Of a stretch of DNA of 44,153 bases, positions 6,903 to 16,857 are shown piece after piece. Source of the DNA: an uncultured Prevotellaceae bacterium (GTDB lineage Bacteria; Bacteroidota; Bacteroidia; Bacteroidales; Muribaculaceae). A program made the position numbers and the translations under genes. The stretch is from the NCBI GenBank assembly GCA_900318065.1, contig ONIY01000025.1, positions 1 through 44,153 of the forward strand, written 5' to 3'. The notes below the pieces were generated by a model, which saw only the letters and a list, made by a program, of their open reading frames with translations, was not told the origin of the DNA and made no database searches. The stretch's first letter is position 1. The number at the start of each line of letters is the position of its first letter.

Positions 6903-9815
6903 TTATTTAATCACCTTCTCTGTAGTGGTGGAACCGTCGCTATAACGGGTCACCACAATGTTCATGCCCTCATAAGGCCTATTGCTTGCAACACCCATCA
7001 TGTTGTAGTAGGTCACACCCTCAACATTAGAGTTAGAGTCGCTGTCAATGGTGCCTATTGCGGTGTAAGTTTGATTATCGAACGTTACTGTTATATTATT
7101 CTCAGCAATGAAGTAGTCACGTCCGCTACCATCAACCGACATAGTGTGGTGATCTATTTCTCCTTGCTGAGTTGGGGAAAGAACAGTTGCATAAAGTCGC
7201 ACGATATATTTCACCATCTTCGAACCATCAAAGGCCCAGTCAATGAAGATATCATTAACCGGCCAATAGTTCACTTGATCTGATCCATAGTCTGGATAGG
7301 TGAGGTAGAGGCAATCATAATCTTTCTCCCACTGGACATTGCCGTTATCATCATATCCTGCGTCATGGTCTTCCCTGTTGAGAAGCACTTCTTCTTCAAA
7401 CCTTGTGGGCGCACTTTTGCCGTCAATAACTCGCCACAAGCGATAGTAGTACACATAATTGATATCACTTTCGCTAGCAAGAGGTAAGACAGGCTGAATT
7501 TCCAAGTTCACAAGATAACCCATCAAGTCGCCACCATTGCCATAGAAGGGTTTGGTCTTCATAGTTTTCTTTGGGGCAAGTTCTACCTGCGGGTAACGCA
7601 CACGCTTGATGTCACAACCATAGGAGTTGGGTTTAGACACATCGCCGTTGAAATTGGTGTTGATTACTGGAACATAACTGCTAATTCGGTTGTTTGTCGA
7701 GCTATTTACATCATAGGCAGTAATTAAGCCACCCTCGGTACTAATTGACTCGGTACCCACCAGTTCGTTGAGCTGACCTTTGCTGTTGAGAGCATAGATG
7801 TAATACTGCCCGCTGTTTTGATAGTTCTCGGCCTTACCAACCTTGGTGTACTCCTTAAAGTTTTTTTGGCTAAGGCGGCGCACCTCATATTCCACAAGGT
7901 TGGCTGCAGGATTATTAATAGCACTAAAGGTAATGGTGTTGTCGGGGGTAGCCTTTGCGCTGTGATCCACGTCGGCAATCACCTCTTCTAGAGTGCGACC
8001 CGAGCCACTCACGTCGTTGGTAGTTTTGAAAACGGGCACCAGGAAGTCGTTACTGCGACTGTGGTCATCCTTCTCAAAGCGATAAAGATAACTTGCCGAC
8101 TGTCTATTGTATCTTGTCGATGCCAAGAATCGGTCCACAACATATATTGTTGAATTCTCAAAGCTCATCACGTCACCTTCGGTTGAAGGCAGGGGCTCTT
8201 GATCAAATGTGGTCTCAGTATTCTGCGATTCATCGTTATAAGTTATAACATAGTGAAAACCACCACTCTGGATAGGAGCGAAGTGCACACTTGCCACCAC
8301 AGCCTTGTTGCCGGCATCGTCGGTACGAGTCACGTTGTAAGTCTCATCCTCGATGTGCGAGTAATCGTCAGCCTCCATGGGGTGAATCGACATAGTGTTC
8401 TTATAAACATTGTATTGATTGGACTCGCCCTGAATCTCATAACGGCTGCGATACTCCAGCGCTTGAATGAAGAAAGGTATCGACAGTGGCGGAACGGTCA
8501 CTGTGCGAACAGGACTCTCGGCACTAATTGTGATGTAAGGCGTACCATCTTCGTTAAGCAGCATGTTGCCTTCGCTGTCATAATTGATGGGGTGGGCTGT
8601 TACAATGTAACTGAACTCCTGCATTTCCTCGGTTTGCTCAACAAGATAAGAATGAGTGCGAGCTTGAGTGGGCTGGTCTTCTACCGAGACAAGACGCACG
8701 CGATTATTACCGTCGACTAGATACACATAGAAATGCTGTGGCACGTCAACACCAAGATTCTCTTGTGTGAATGATGTACCCCAATCAAGAGTAATTTTAT
8801 AGTGGTCTTTCACCTCGGCAGGTTCGGCCTTTGCGTCGAGAGTGGCAGTATACATCAGCACCTTGGGGACAATAATAGGATCCCAGTCGGGTGAGGTGTC
8901 ATCACCGTTTCTTCCATAATTTTTATACACGCTAGAACTAGGGTCGGTATCACTTGCATTAACATTGGGATTGAGATTCTTCTCAAAGCGTCTGTCGGGC
9001 AAAAAAATAGAGAGATTGTTAAGACTATAGTTCTCTCCCGACTTATTGATTGTGAACCAGTGTCCTGATTGCAGAGTAAGCATTTCGGTACAATCGTGAT
9101 GACAGTAATAGGCATGTCCTGCTTTTATTTCATCGATGAAATTATCGGTCGCTTGCCCACCTTCGCCATAGTTCACAGGACTAATTTGCTCATAGGTCAT
9201 GTACAGAGGCTTTGTATAAGTAGCCCTGGGCTTACCCTTAGATATAAAGTAGAAGCGGTTGGTGCTAATACCGTCGACCGACAATAAATAACCGGGATTA
9301 TTCTCATCATTAACACGAGTGAAGTTCTTAACTAGCTTCACCGACTGAAAAGCAATATCAATAATCTGCTCAGGCGTTTTTCCAGCGGCATGAGTAGACC
9401 TGAAATCATCCTTCACTTGCACCAGCAGCATTGTCATGCCGTCCTCGTCAGGATTATCGATAACCCCAGTCTTTGTCCATGGAGTTCCCCTGTTGGCGTT
9501 AAATTCATAATTTAATTTCTTGCGCTGATAAGGGTTGCCGTCGGCGTCCTTAAAGGCATAAGCATAGCGTATACCGGGTATTGTTTTATCGGTATATACC
9601 TTCTCAAGGAGTGCAATAATCTGTTTCGCACTTGTAGCCTCGTCGGTGATGCTTGCTGTTTGTTCCACACCATTATCGTCAAGATAAGTATAGGTGTAGG
9701 GGGAATAATCGAAATATGTCACCTTGGTTGTGACATCATGGTGTACATCAGCACTCGCTACCAGCGTTACCATTGCAACCATCGTCATTGCTGTAATTAA
9801 TTTTTTTGCATTCAT
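6903..9815 (-). CDS. Large secreted protein of unknown function (970 residues)
   Basis: I do not recognise a family. The N-terminus MNAKKLITAMTMVAMVTLVASA is a clear signal peptide. The mature part is rich in Asp, Asn, Tyr and Thr, without long hydrophobic segments, and reads as a beta-rich extracellular protein. Phrases such as ITLDWGTSF, FHYVITYND and YYYRLWRVIDGKS resemble fibronectin-type strands, but no domain is certain. The last about 35 residues (VEGVTYYNMMGV through TEKVIK) resemble the short C-terminal sorting or beta-sandwich tail common on Bacteroidales secreted proteins. The protein is therefore probably on the surface or outside the cell. It is flanked by its own promoter and terminator, with no operon partner. 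Homologues are probably confined to Bacteroidales, which is inference. Confidence 0.75.
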   Translation of the reverse strand: MNAKKLITAMTMVAMVTLVASADVHHDVTTKVTYFDYSPYTYTYLDDNGVEQTASITDEATSAKQIIALLEKVYTDKTIPGIRYAYAFKDADGNPYQRKKLNYEFNANRGTPWTKTGVIDNPDEDGMTMLLVQVKDDFRSTHAAGKTPEQIIDIAFQSVKLVKNFTRVNDENNPGYLLSVDGISTNRFYFISKGKPRATYTKPLYMTYEQISPVNYGEGGQATDNFIDEIKAGHAYYCHHDCTEMLTLQSGHWFTINKSGENYSLNNLSIFLPDRRFEKNLNPNVNASDTDPSSSVYKNYGRNGDDTSPDWDPIIVPKVLMYTATLDAKAEPAEVKDHYKITLDWGTSFTQENLGVDVPQHFYVYLVDGNNRVRLVSVEDQPTQARTHSYLVEQTEEMQEFSYIVTAHPINYDSEGNMLLNEDGTPYITISAESPVRTVTVPPLSIPFFIQALEYRSRYEIQGESNQYNVYKNTMSIHPMEADDYSHIEDETYNVTRTDDAGNKAVVASVHFAPIQSGGFHYVITYNDESQNTETTFDQEPLPSTEGDVMSFENSTIYVVDRFLASTRYNRQSASYLYRFEKDDHSRSNDFLVPVFKTTNDVSGSGRTLEEVIADVDHSAKATPDNTITFSAINNPAANLVEYEVRRLSQKNFKEYTKVGKAENYQNSGQYYIYALNSKGQLNELVGTESISTEGGLITAYDVNSSTNNRISSYVPVINTNFNGDVSKPNSYGCDIKRVRYPQVELAPKKTMKTKPFYGNGGDLMGYLVNLEIQPVLPLASESDINYVYYYRLWRVIDGKSAPTRFEEEVLLNREDHDAGYDDNGNVQWEKDYDCLYLTYPDYGSDQVNYWPVNDIFIDWAFDGSKMVKYIVRLYATVLSPTQQGEIDHHTMSVDGSGRDYFIAENNITVTFDNQTYTAIGTIDSDSNSNVEGVTYYNMMGVASNRPYEGMNIVVTRYSDGSTTTEKVIK

Positions 9816-9884
9816 ATCAGTATATTCTCAGTTGTTTAATAGTTAAAAACGTGTCTCTCAATAGGAAAAAATTCTTTCACTATG

Positions 9885-9916
9885 CAAAATTATAGTATAT
9901 TTACAAAAAAAGCAAC
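9885..9916 (-). promoter_or_regulatory. Promoter of the 970-residue protein gene
   Basis: On the minus strand, TAATTTTG (plus 9885-9892) matches the -7 consensus. A weak GTTG lies 20 nt upstream (plus 9913-9916). The leader to the ATG at 9815 would be about 60 nt. Confidence 0.5.
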
Positions 9917-10224
9917 TTTTTGACTATTTTTTTGGTTAACGTTTATTGGCAACACAAAATTTTAGCAAAAAAAATCATTCCGACTAGCAAAATGATGTTT
10001 TATAGCATAATTATTATCAAATTTAAAACATTCTTGTAGCATTTTGCTAACAACGATTTTATCACATTCTCTTTTCTCCAAAAATGATTTCAAGCGCTCC
10101 CCATCGACCACGTTCATGACACTTGTCTATATATCAAAAGGATATAATTGCACATTAAATATATTATGCATGAAACAAGTTAAACATCCAGAACCAACAA
10201 GTTAATCAGAACAGTGAACACACA
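9917..10224. other. A/T-rich intergenic stretch, no gene seen
   Basis: About 300 nt of A/T-rich DNA lie between the promoter at 9885 and the tRNA terminator. No frame of useful length, convincing hairpin or shared repeat was found. The next transcript to the right ends at 10226. Confidence 0.6.
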
Positions 10225-10225
10225 A

Positions 10226-10263
10226 CAAAAAACAGACCGATAATCGCTTGATTATCAGTCTGT
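10226..10263 (-). terminator. Terminator of tRNA-Leu
   Basis: On the minus strand, ACAGACTGATAATC and GATTATCGGTCTGT form a 14-bp stem (one G-T pair) with a 4-nt loop, followed at once by a run of T. It is a textbook intrinsic terminator just after the tRNA. Confidence 0.85.
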
Positions 10264-10265
10264 CA

Positions 10266-10350
10266 TGGTGCCCAAGAAAGGACTCGAACCTTCACGCCTT
10301 GCGGCACACGCACCTGAAACGTGCGCGTCTACCAATTCCGCCACTTGGGC
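10266..10350 (-). tRNA. tRNA-Leu(CAG)
   Basis: The minus strand reads GCCCAAG at the 5' end and pairs with CTTGGGC near the 3' end, with an encoded CCA tail. The D arm contains GGCGGAATTGGTAGAC, typical of leucine tRNAs. The anticodon stem CACGT/GCGTG encloses loop TTCAGGT, giving anticodon CAG. A long variable arm (TGCCGCAAGGCGT) and T loop TTCGAGT follow. All class II features of tRNA-Leu are present. Confidence 0.95.
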
Positions 10351-10429
10351 ATTTTTGAATAAAATGCTCTCGCTCGGAAGACATCGCGCAAGCGCAGCCT
10401 TCACTCGCTTAATCGCATTTTTGCGGTTG

Positions 10430-10460
10430 CAAAGGTAGTGATTTTTTTTAAACTGGCAAT
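10430..10460 (-). promoter_or_regulatory. Promoter of tRNA-Leu
   Basis: On the minus strand, TACCTTTG (plus 10430-10437) is a consensus -7 box with ATTG 19 nt upstream. The transcript would start about 70-80 nt before the mature tRNA 5' end. Confidence 0.55.
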
Positions 10461-10542
10461 AGTTTTTGGAAAAAAACATGAAAAAAATCTCGCTTTCGCC
10501 ATTTTTTACCGCTATTATAAGCGAGATTGAGCAGAAAAGTAG

Positions 10543-10550
10543 TACCTTTG
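10543..10550 (+). promoter_or_regulatory. -7 promoter element of the suf operon
   Basis: TACCTTTG matches the -7 consensus 60 nt before the sufB ATG. A -33 element is not clear. No Fur- or IscR-like operator could be recognised. Confidence 0.5.
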
Positions 10551-10610
10551 TCGATTATTTCGGCTACTGTGCCACAACCATCACGGCAGCTGGAAATTTA
10601 AAAGACTAAT

Positions 10611-12080
10611 ATGAGCGAAGACAAAAACAAGAATAAAAAGAAACAAGACGAGGAGTCGATTATCAACCAGGCGGCCAGCGAGGAGTATCGCTATGGCTTC
10701 GTGAGCGACTTCGAGACCAGCGTCATCGACAAGGGACTCAACGAGGATGTGGTGCGACAAATCAGCGCCCTCAAGAACGAGCCCGAGTGGTTGCTCGACT
10801 TCAGGCTCAAGGCGTTCCGCCACTGGCAGAGCCTCGCCATGCCCAAGTGGGGCAAGGTGAACATGCCCGACATCGACTTCCAGGCTATCAGCTACTATGC
10901 CGCACCACGCACTGGCACCAACGAGAAGAAGGAAATCGACCCTGAGTTGAAGAAGACCTTCGACAAGCTGGGCATACCACTCGAGGAGCAGAAGCGACTG
11001 AGCGGTATGGCGGTCGACGCCGTGGTCGACAGCGTGAGCGTGCACACCAGCTACCGCGAGCGCCTCGCCGAGCTGGGAGTGATTTTCTGCTCCATTAGCG
11101 ATGCGGTGAAAGACTACCCCGACCTCGTGCGCAAGTACATGGGCACCGTGGTGCCTTACACCGACAACTACTTCGCCGCCCTGAACTCGGCAGTGTTCAG
11201 CGACGGGTCGTTTGTCTACATCCCCAAGGGAGTGAGATGCCCCATGGAGCTGTCGAGCTACTTCCGCATCAACGCGGCGCAGACGGGGCAGTTTGAACGC
11301 ACCCTCATCGTTGCCGACGACGACTCCTACGTGAGCTACCTCGAGGGCTGCACGGCTCCTATGCGCGACGAGAACCAGCTTCACGCTGCCATCGTCGAGA
11401 TTATCGTCGAGGAGCGTGCCGAGGTGAAATACAGCACCGTCCAGAACTGGTATCCTGGCGACAAAGACGGCCGTGGTGGCATCTACAACCTCGTCACCAA
11501 GCGCGGCATTTGCCGTGGCGACCACTCCAAGCTCTCCTGGACTCAGGTGGAGACTGGCAGCGCCATCACCTGGAAATATCCCAGCACCATTCTCAAGGGC
11601 AACAACACCGTGAGCGAGTTCTACAGCGTGGCTCTCACACGCAACTACCAAATGGCCGACACCGGCACCAAGATGATACACCTGGGCAAGAACTCCCGCT
11701 CCACCATCGTGAGCAAGGGCATCAGCGCAGGTCACAGCGAGAACAGCTACCGCGGCATGGTGAAGATAGCGCCCAGCGCTACCGGATGCCGCAACTACAC
11801 CCAGTGCGACAGCCTGCTGCTGAGCGACACCAGCGGAGCTCACACCTTCCCCGTGATTGAGGTGGGCAACGACTCGAGCATCGTCGAGCACGAGGCCACC
11901 ACAAGCAAGATCAACGAGGACCAGATCTTCTACTGCAACCAGCGCGGCATCAGCACCGAAGACGCCGTGGGACTCATCGTCAACGGCTACGCCCGCGACG
12001 TGATGAAGAAGCTGCCCATGGAGTTTGCCGTCGAGGCCCAGCGACTGCTAAGCGTCTCGCTCGAGGGCAGCGTGGGATAG
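10611..12080 (+). CDS. sufB: Fe-S cluster assembly scaffold SufB
   Basis: The 489-residue protein is the SufB subunit of the SufBCD scaffold, which assembles [Fe-S] clusters in the cytoplasm with sulfur delivered from SufS. Its length fits the family. Strong signatures are [19 protein letters not shown] (about 203-220), [15 protein letters not shown] (246-260) and the C-terminal block [20 protein letters not shown], in which Cys399 corresponds to the essential E. coli Cys405. [14 protein letters not shown] follows. The N-terminus is Lys/Glu-rich and variable. It is the first gene of sufBCDS. No SufA, SufE or SufU is encoded in the window. The ATG at 10611 has no Shine-Dalgarno. Confidence 0.97.
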   Translation: MSEDKNKNKKKQDEESIINQAASEEYRYGFVSDFETSVIDKGLNEDVVRQISALKNEPEWLLDFRLKAFRHWQSLAMPKWGKVNMPDIDFQAISYYAAPRTGTNEKKEIDPELKKTFDKLGIPLEEQKRLSGMAVDAVVDSVSVHTSYRERLAELGVIFCSISDAVKDYPDLVRKYMGTVVPYTDNYFAALNSAVFSDGSFVYIPKGVRCPMELSSYFRINAAQTGQFERTLIVADDDSYVSYLEGCTAPMRDENQLHAAIVEIIVEERAEVKYSTVQNWYPGDKDGRGGIYNLVTKRGICRGDHSKLSWTQVETGSAITWKYPSTILKGNNTVSEFYSVALTRNYQMADTGTKMIHLGKNSRSTIVSKGISAGHSENSYRGMVKIAPSATGCRNYTQCDSLLLSDTSGAHTFPVIEVGNDSSIVEHEATTSKINEDQIFYCNQRGISTEDAVGLIVNGYARDVMKKLPMEFAVEAQRLLSVSLEGSVG

Positions 12081-12083
12081 TAT

Positions 12084-12153
12084 AATGCACAATGCATAAT
12101 TCACAATGCATAATTAAAATCTAGAATGTCTAGAACGTCTAGAAAATCTAGAA
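12084..12153 (+). repeat. Short-repeat spacer between sufB and sufC
   Basis: The spacer starts with two near copies of an AATGCATAATTCACAATGCA type unit (12084-12116). Four or five units of a TCTAGAACG type (12119-12153) follow. Both unit types recur in other spacers in the same order (see the gyrB/kinase spacer). The sufC start codon follows 22 nt later. Confidence 0.7.
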
Positions 12154-12174
12154 AAGAAATATAAATAAACGACA

Positions 12175-12936
12175 ATGCTAGTTATCAAAGATTTACATGC
12201 CTCTATCGAGGGCAAGGAGATATTGAAGGGAGTGAACCTCACCGTTAAGCCTGGCGAGGTGCATGCCATCATGGGACCTAACGGCAGCGGCAAGAGCACG
12301 CTCAGCGCTGTGCTCACTGGCAACCCTGCCTACACCGTCACCGGCGGCGAGGTGGAGTTCTACGGCAAGAACCTGCTGGAGCTGAGCCCCGAAGACCGCG
12401 CCCACGAGGGCATTTTCCTGAGTTTCCAGTATCCCGTGGAGATTCCTGGTGTGCTCATGAGCAACTTCATGCGCACCGCCATCAACGAGAAGCGCAAGTA
12501 TCAGGGGCTGGAGCCCATCAGTGCCTCGGAGTTCCTAAAACTCATGCGCGAGAAGCGCGCCGTGGTCGACCTCGACAACAAGCTCGCCTCGCGTGCCGTG
12601 AACGAGGGCTTCAGTGGCGGTGAGAAGAAGCGCAACGAGATTTTCCAGATGGCAATGCTCGAGCCACGACTCTCGATACTCGACGAGACCGACAGCGGAC
12701 TCGACATCGACGCGCTGCGAACCGTTGCCAGCGGCGTTAACCGCCTCAAGAGCAACCAGAACGCCACCATCGTCATCACCCACTACCAGCGCCTGCTCGA
12801 CTACATCAAGCCCGACCAGGTGCACGTGCTCTACAAGGGACGCATTGTGATGACTGGCGGACCCGAACTCGCCCTCGAGCTCGAGGAGAAAGGCTATGAC
12901 TGGATAAAGGAACAAGTTGACAACAACCAGCTATGA
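12175..12936 (+). CDS. sufC: Fe-S cluster assembly ATPase SufC
   Basis: The 253-residue ABC-type ATPase powers conformational change in the SufB-SufD scaffold; it is not a transporter subunit. Walker [10 protein letters not shown] is at 34-42, signature [10 protein letters not shown] at 146-155, Walker [13 protein letters not shown] around 166-177, and the switch His at 203 (ITHYQRLL). The DETDSGLD and GEKKRNE variants are specific to SufC. The gene overlaps sufD by the four bases ATGA, indicating translational coupling and equal expression. It is separated from sufB by a 94-nt repeat spacer. Confidence 0.97.
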   Translation: MLVIKDLHASIEGKEILKGVNLTVKPGEVHAIMGPNGSGKSTLSAVLTGNPAYTVTGGEVEFYGKNLLELSPEDRAHEGIFLSFQYPVEIPGVLMSNFMRTAINEKRKYQGLEPISASEFLKLMREKRAVVDLDNKLASRAVNEGFSGGEKKRNEIFQMAMLEPRLSILDETDSGLDIDALRTVASGVNRLKSNQNATIVITHYQRLLDYIKPDQVHVLYKGRIVMTGGPELALELEEKGYDWIKEQVDNNQL

Positions 12937-14267
12937 ACAATTCGCTCAAGCAATACATCGACCTCCACGACGCCCATCTCGACGCCATTAACAGCCACTC
13001 GGCGCCGCAGCTCAATGCCCTAAGGCAAGAGGCGCGCAAGGCGCTCGACAATGCCGCATTGCCACGCAAGGGAAGCGACGACTATGAGGCAACCGACCTC
13101 AATGCCGTGCTTGCCTCCGACTATGGCGTGAACATCAACCACGTGGACCTATCGAGAGAGTCCACCACCCGCTTCCGCTGCGAGGTGCCCAACCTGAGCA
13201 CGTGTCTATACTATGTGTTTAACGACACTTTCAGACGCAGCGCCACTGCAGGTCAGAGCGGCGACAACGCCAGCGTGGAGTCGTTCCAGGCCACCAAGCA
13301 CCCACAGGTGCTGGCACAGCACTACGGCAGCGTGGCACGCCTCGACAACACCTGCACAGCACTCAACACCATGCTTGCTCAGGATGGAGTACTCATCTAT
13401 GTGCCCAAGGGGTCGGCGACCACCAAGCCCATTCAGCTCATCAACGTCTTTGACGCCAACGCCCGCCTCATGGCAGTGCGACGACTGCTCATTGTCCTCG
13501 AGGACGACGCGCAGGCACGAGTGCTCGTGTGCGACCACACCAAGGGCGACCAGCAGTACCTGAGCCTCGAGACGGTGGAGATAGTGGTGGGTCGCAACGC
13601 ACAGCTCGACTACTACCACATGGAGGAGAGCGACGAGCACACCACCCGCCTGTCGCAGATGTGGGTGCGCCAAAGCGAGGGCAGCAACGTGCTCATCGAC
13701 GGTATCACCCTCACCAATGGCTTCACCCGCAACGACTACCACATCGACGTCGACGGTGAGCATTGCAACACCCAGCTGCTGGGAATGGCAATCGCCACCG
13801 GTGAGCAGCACATCGACAACCACACGCTCATCAACCACAACGCACCGCGATGCCAGAGCAACGAGATGTTTAAATATGTGCTCAACGACAACGCTGTGGG
13901 GGCCTTCGCCGGGAAAATCCTCGTGAAGCCCAATTGCCCAAAGATCGACGCCTACCAGGGCAACCGCAACATCGTGGCAGCGCCCTCGGCTCGCATGTAC
14001 ACCAAGCCTCAACTCGAGATCTACACCGACGACGTGAAGTGTTCGCACGGCTCTACCGTGGGGCAGCTCGACCAGGATGCACTGTTCTACATGCAGACGC
14101 GCGGCATCTCGATGCCTGTAGCGCAAAAGCTGCTCATGCAGGCGTTCATGAGCGACGTCATCGACGGCGTGCGACTCGAGTCGCTGCGCGACCGCTTGCG
14201 CCACCTCGTGGAGATGCGCCTAAGCGGCGACCCCATGATGTGCGAGACCTGCAATCTTAATAGGTGA
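12933..14267 (+). CDS. sufD: Fe-S cluster assembly protein SufD
   Basis: The 444-residue SufB paralogue completes the SufBCD scaffold and is linked to iron entry. The C-terminal half holds the conserved beta-helix signature, [19 protein letters not shown] and [23 protein letters not shown]. His372 in CSHG corresponds to the functionally important His of E. coli SufD. The N-terminal half is divergent, as is usual. The start ATG overlaps the sufC stop. A 170-nt spacer made of four repeat families separates it from sufS. Confidence 0.95.
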   Translation: MNNSLKQYIDLHDAHLDAINSHSAPQLNALRQEARKALDNAALPRKGSDDYEATDLNAVLASDYGVNINHVDLSRESTTRFRCEVPNLSTCLYYVFNDTFRRSATAGQSGDNASVESFQATKHPQVLAQHYGSVARLDNTCTALNTMLAQDGVLIYVPKGSATTKPIQLINVFDANARLMAVRRLLIVLEDDAQARVLVCDHTKGDQQYLSLETVEIVVGRNAQLDYYHMEESDEHTTRLSQMWVRQSEGSNVLIDGITLTNGFTRNDYHIDVDGEHCNTQLLGMAIATGEQHIDNHTLINHNAPRCQSNEMFKYVLNDNAVGAFAGKILVKPNCPKIDAYQGNRNIVAAPSARMYTKPQLEIYTDDVKCSHGSTVGQLDQDALFYMQTRGISMPVAQKLLMQAFMSDVIDGVRLESLRDRLRHLVEMRLSGDPMMCETCNLNR

Positions 14268-14437
14268 GAGGACGAAGGACGAAGGACAAAGGACAAAGGA
14301 CAAAGGCCTCGACTGCTCGACCGCTCGACTACTCGAATGCTCGACCGCTCGATCCCCGGAACATCCAGAACATCCGGAACATCCGGAACACCTAGAACAC
14401 CCGTCAACTGATTACTGACTACTGATTACTAAAAACA
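14268..14437 (+). repeat. Four-module repeat spacer between sufD and sufS
   Basis: Four tandem-repeat blocks follow one another: GGACAAAGGAC-type units (14269-14306), CTCGACCG-type units (14307-14355), CCGGAACATC-type units (14356-14405) and ACTGATTACTG-type units (14406-14436). The last ends at the sufS ATG. The spacer before the CNNM gene (40685-40833) has the first, third and fourth blocks in the same order. Confidence 0.8.
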
Positions 14438-15646
14438 ATGAACATCTACGAAATACGTGACCAATATCCTATCCTGAACAGAAAAATCGACGGCAAGCCG
14501 CTCGTCTATCTCGACAATGCTGCCACGTCGCAGACACCGCGATGTGTGGTTGAGACCATCAACGACATGTACTTCAACCACAAGTCGAATGTTCACCGCG
14601 GGGTTCACACCATCTCGCAAGAGGCCACCAACATCATGGAGGCCACTCGAGATAAGGTGCGACAGTTCATCAACGCCAAGTCTACCAGCGAGATAGTGTT
14701 CACGCGTGGCACCACCGAGGCCATCAACCTCGTGGCATCATCCTATGGCGACAGCCTCTTCACTGGCGACGAGATAGTGCTCACCGTCATGGAGCACCAC
14801 AGCAACATCGTGCCTTGGCAACTGCTGCAGCGCAACAAGCGACTGAAGATCCACGTCGTGCCCATCGACAACAACGGCAACCTCGACATGAACGCCTATG
14901 AAGACCTCTTCACCGAGAACATTCGCTTTGTCGCTGTCACTCACGTGTCGAATGTGCTGGGAACCATCAATCCCGTCAAGGAGATGGTGCAGATTGCACA
15001 CCGCTATGGAGTGCCGGTGCTCATCGACGGCGCTCAGGCGGCTCCTCACATGAAGATCGACGTCCAGGACCTCGATGCCGACTTCTACTGCTTCTCGAGC
15101 CACAAGATGTATGGTCCCGCAGGAATTGGTGTGCTTTATGGCAAGGAGAAGATGCTCAATCGCATGGTGCCCTACCAGGGTGGCGGCGAGATGATTGGGA
15201 ATGTGACGTTTGAGAAGACAACTTTTGCCGAACTGCCGTTCAAATTTGAGGCTGGCACGCCCGACTTTGTGGGCATTGCCGCCTTTGGCGCAGCCATCGA
15301 CTATATCAACTCGCTGGGCATCGACAACATCGCCAGCCACGAGCAACTGCTGCTTGATGCTGCTACAAGCCAACTCATGGAGATTGAGGGCATGCGCATC
15401 TTTGGCACCAGCGACAACAAGGAGGGAGTGATCTCATTCCTCGTGGGCGACATCAACAGCTACGACATGGGATTGCTGCTCGACAAGCTGGGCATCGCCG
15501 TGCGCACCGGTCACCACTGCGCGCAACCGCTAATGAAACGCCTGGGCGTGACAGGTACCGTGCGAGCCTCGTTTGCCCTCTACAATACCCTTGAAGAGGT
15601 CACAGCCTTCACCCAAGCTGTAGCCCGCGTCGCCAAGATGTTTTGA
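14438..15646 (+). CDS. sufS: SufS-type cysteine desulfurase
   Basis: The 402-residue PLP enzyme takes sulfur from L-cysteine, releasing alanine, and supplies it as persulfide to the Suf scaffold. Lys223 in SSHKMYGPAGIGVLYG is the PLP-binding residue. His120 and His121 (MEHHSNIVPWQ) are in the usual positions. Cys361 in RTGHHCAQPLMKRLG is the persulfide cysteine on the short SufS-type loop. The N-terminus (YPIL, LVYLDNAATSQTP) fits group II desulfurases. It is the last gene of the operon and is followed by a strong terminator. Its usual activator SufE or SufU must be encoded elsewhere. Confidence 0.97.
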   Translation: MNIYEIRDQYPILNRKIDGKPLVYLDNAATSQTPRCVVETINDMYFNHKSNVHRGVHTISQEATNIMEATRDKVRQFINAKSTSEIVFTRGTTEAINLVASSYGDSLFTGDEIVLTVMEHHSNIVPWQLLQRNKRLKIHVVPIDNNGNLDMNAYEDLFTENIRFVAVTHVSNVLGTINPVKEMVQIAHRYGVPVLIDGAQAAPHMKIDVQDLDADFYCFSSHKMYGPAGIGVLYGKEKMLNRMVPYQGGGEMIGNVTFEKTTFAELPFKFEAGTPDFVGIAAFGAAIDYINSLGIDNIASHEQLLLDAATSQLMEIEGMRIFGTSDNKEGVISFLVGDINSYDMGLLLDKLGIAVRTGHHCAQPLMKRLGVTGTVRASFALYNTLEEVTAFTQAVARVAKMF

Positions 15647-15679
15647 GTTTTTTTAGAGATCGCTGAGATACAATAAAAG

Positions 15680-15716
15680 TAAGAGTGCTGGCAATCGCTA
15701 ACTGCCAGCACTCTTA
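15680..15716. terminator. Bidirectional terminator between sufS and the small secreted protein gene
   Basis: Arms TAAGAGTGCTGGCA and TGCCAGCACTCTTA form a perfect 14-bp stem with a 9-nt loop between two convergent genes. A-rich and T-rich flanks serve both directions. Confidence 0.85.
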
Positions 15717-15748
15717 TTCTTATGTGCTTCCATTTTGTGTATTATTTT

Positions 15749-16099
15749 TTACATATATCCAACTACGATGTAAACAAACCCGTTTGGTGTGCGAACCTCG
15801 CGATAGAGGACTCCACCGGCGAGCAACAGGCGCTCACGATTGTGGGTGATGAAGCGTCCATAGGCGGGACGGTGAATGAAGCGTGATCCCATGACTGGAC
15901 GATAAGCGTAACGAATTCTCTTGTCAAAGTGGCGTGGGCCTGGGTGACGGTCGAAGTGGCGGTTATCTATACGGCGCTCAATGTGGTGCCTGCTGCCACC
16001 CATGTCACGATGACGAACTCCCTGTGCGGTGGCAACGCTTGTGCCACTCATTAGCATTGCAGCTGCTGCAAATGCCGTGATAAGTAATCTTGTTTTCAT
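15749..16099 (-). CDS. Small secreted His/Arg-rich protein, unknown function
   Basis: I do not recognise the family. The chosen start MKTRLLITAFAAAAMLM gives a classic signal peptide with a cleavage site after ATAQ; an ATG seven codons upstream would only add a short polar extension. The mature part of about 90 residues is very rich in Arg, His and aromatics (HFDRHPGPRHFDKRIR). It ends in a small beta-like segment, VLYREVRTPNGFVYIVVGYM. It could be a periplasmic, metal- or anion-binding protein, but this is not shown. It is transcribed alone, opposite to suf, and shares suf's terminator. Confidence 0.6.
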   Translation of the reverse strand: MKTRLLITAFAAAAMLMSGTSVATAQGVRHRDMGGSRHHIERRIDNRHFDRHPGPRHFDKRIRYAYRPVMGSRFIHRPAYGRFITHNRERLLLAGGVLYREVRTPNGFVYIVVGYM

Positions 16100-16305
16100 A
16101 ATCTTATAATTTTGTGTCATGCGACCTATGAGCTGTCTGCCATGACTAGTGAAACATGTTGTTTAGTTCTCTTTGTCTTTTAGACTACCCTAAAAGGCGA
16201 AGGTTGAACGGCCGTTTCCCGTCAATATATTTTCACACCTTTTCCGCCGATTAACACCCTATTGTTATATATGAATAGGATTTTTGAATGTAAAGCGCGG
16301 GCCGG

Positions 16306-16665
16306 CTGGCCGTAGGCCAGGACGTCCCCGAAGAAGAGAGCTGCGAGGCTGGCTGGCCGTAGGCCAGGACGTCCCCAGCGGGGACGAAGTGAGCAACCTC
16401 ACGGCGCGTACCCCGGAGGGGTGAGTGGCGTGAGGGTTAAGCACATCCATCCCCCTGATGGGCCCCGAAGGGGGCCAACACTTGCTGGCATTGCTCCTCC
16501 CAAGAGTAATGGACTCACATGATGGATATTGTTGACCCTCTACGAGGCTCGGAATAAGGGAAAACGATACCGAAAACGATACCCTACGCCACGCACCCCT
16601 TCGGGGTACGCGCCGCAGGGTTGCATCATCTCGCCCCCTTCGGGGACGCTCTGGCCTACGGCCAG
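16306..16665. repeat. GC-rich block of nested palindromes with long inverted arms
   Basis: CTGGCCGTAGGCCAG occurs at 16306-16320 and 16353-16367, and its inverted form at 16651-16665. Between them are many short hairpins with 3-nt loops: GTCCCCAGCGGGGAC (16371-16385), ACCCCGGAGGGGT (16410-16422), GGCCCCGAAGGGGGCC (16461-16476) and ACCCCTTCGGGGT (16595-16607). At larger scale, 16353-16440 and the reverse complement of 16578-16665 are imperfect copies of each other, enclosing about 140 bp. The block is non-coding and sits between the small secreted gene and the gyrB terminator. The remaining stretch to 16857 shows nothing else. Confidence 0.65.
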
Positions 16666-16857
16666 CACCACATGCCACCTGCCAGTGACGAAACGACCAC
16701 ACAACAACCGCAACCACAAAACTGCCAACTTGCAATAGCCATGGTTGTGCGTTTTCATTATTTTTCGGACACTAATGATTTTCAATAGTTTTTAATCGTA
16801 CTTAATCGTTTGACAACTCAAGCCGGCACAAACATCACTTCATAAACTTGACTTAAT

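Noticed and set aside
10581-11891. Long open frame on the minus strand opposite sufB
   Set aside because: It mirrors sufB codon bias; the protein is Val/His/Ala-rich with no family pattern, and sufB is certain.
16265-16735. Open frames of 69-156 codons on both strands of the palindromic block
   Set aside because: They only translate the hairpin array (repeated Pro/Ser/Gly phrases on both strands).
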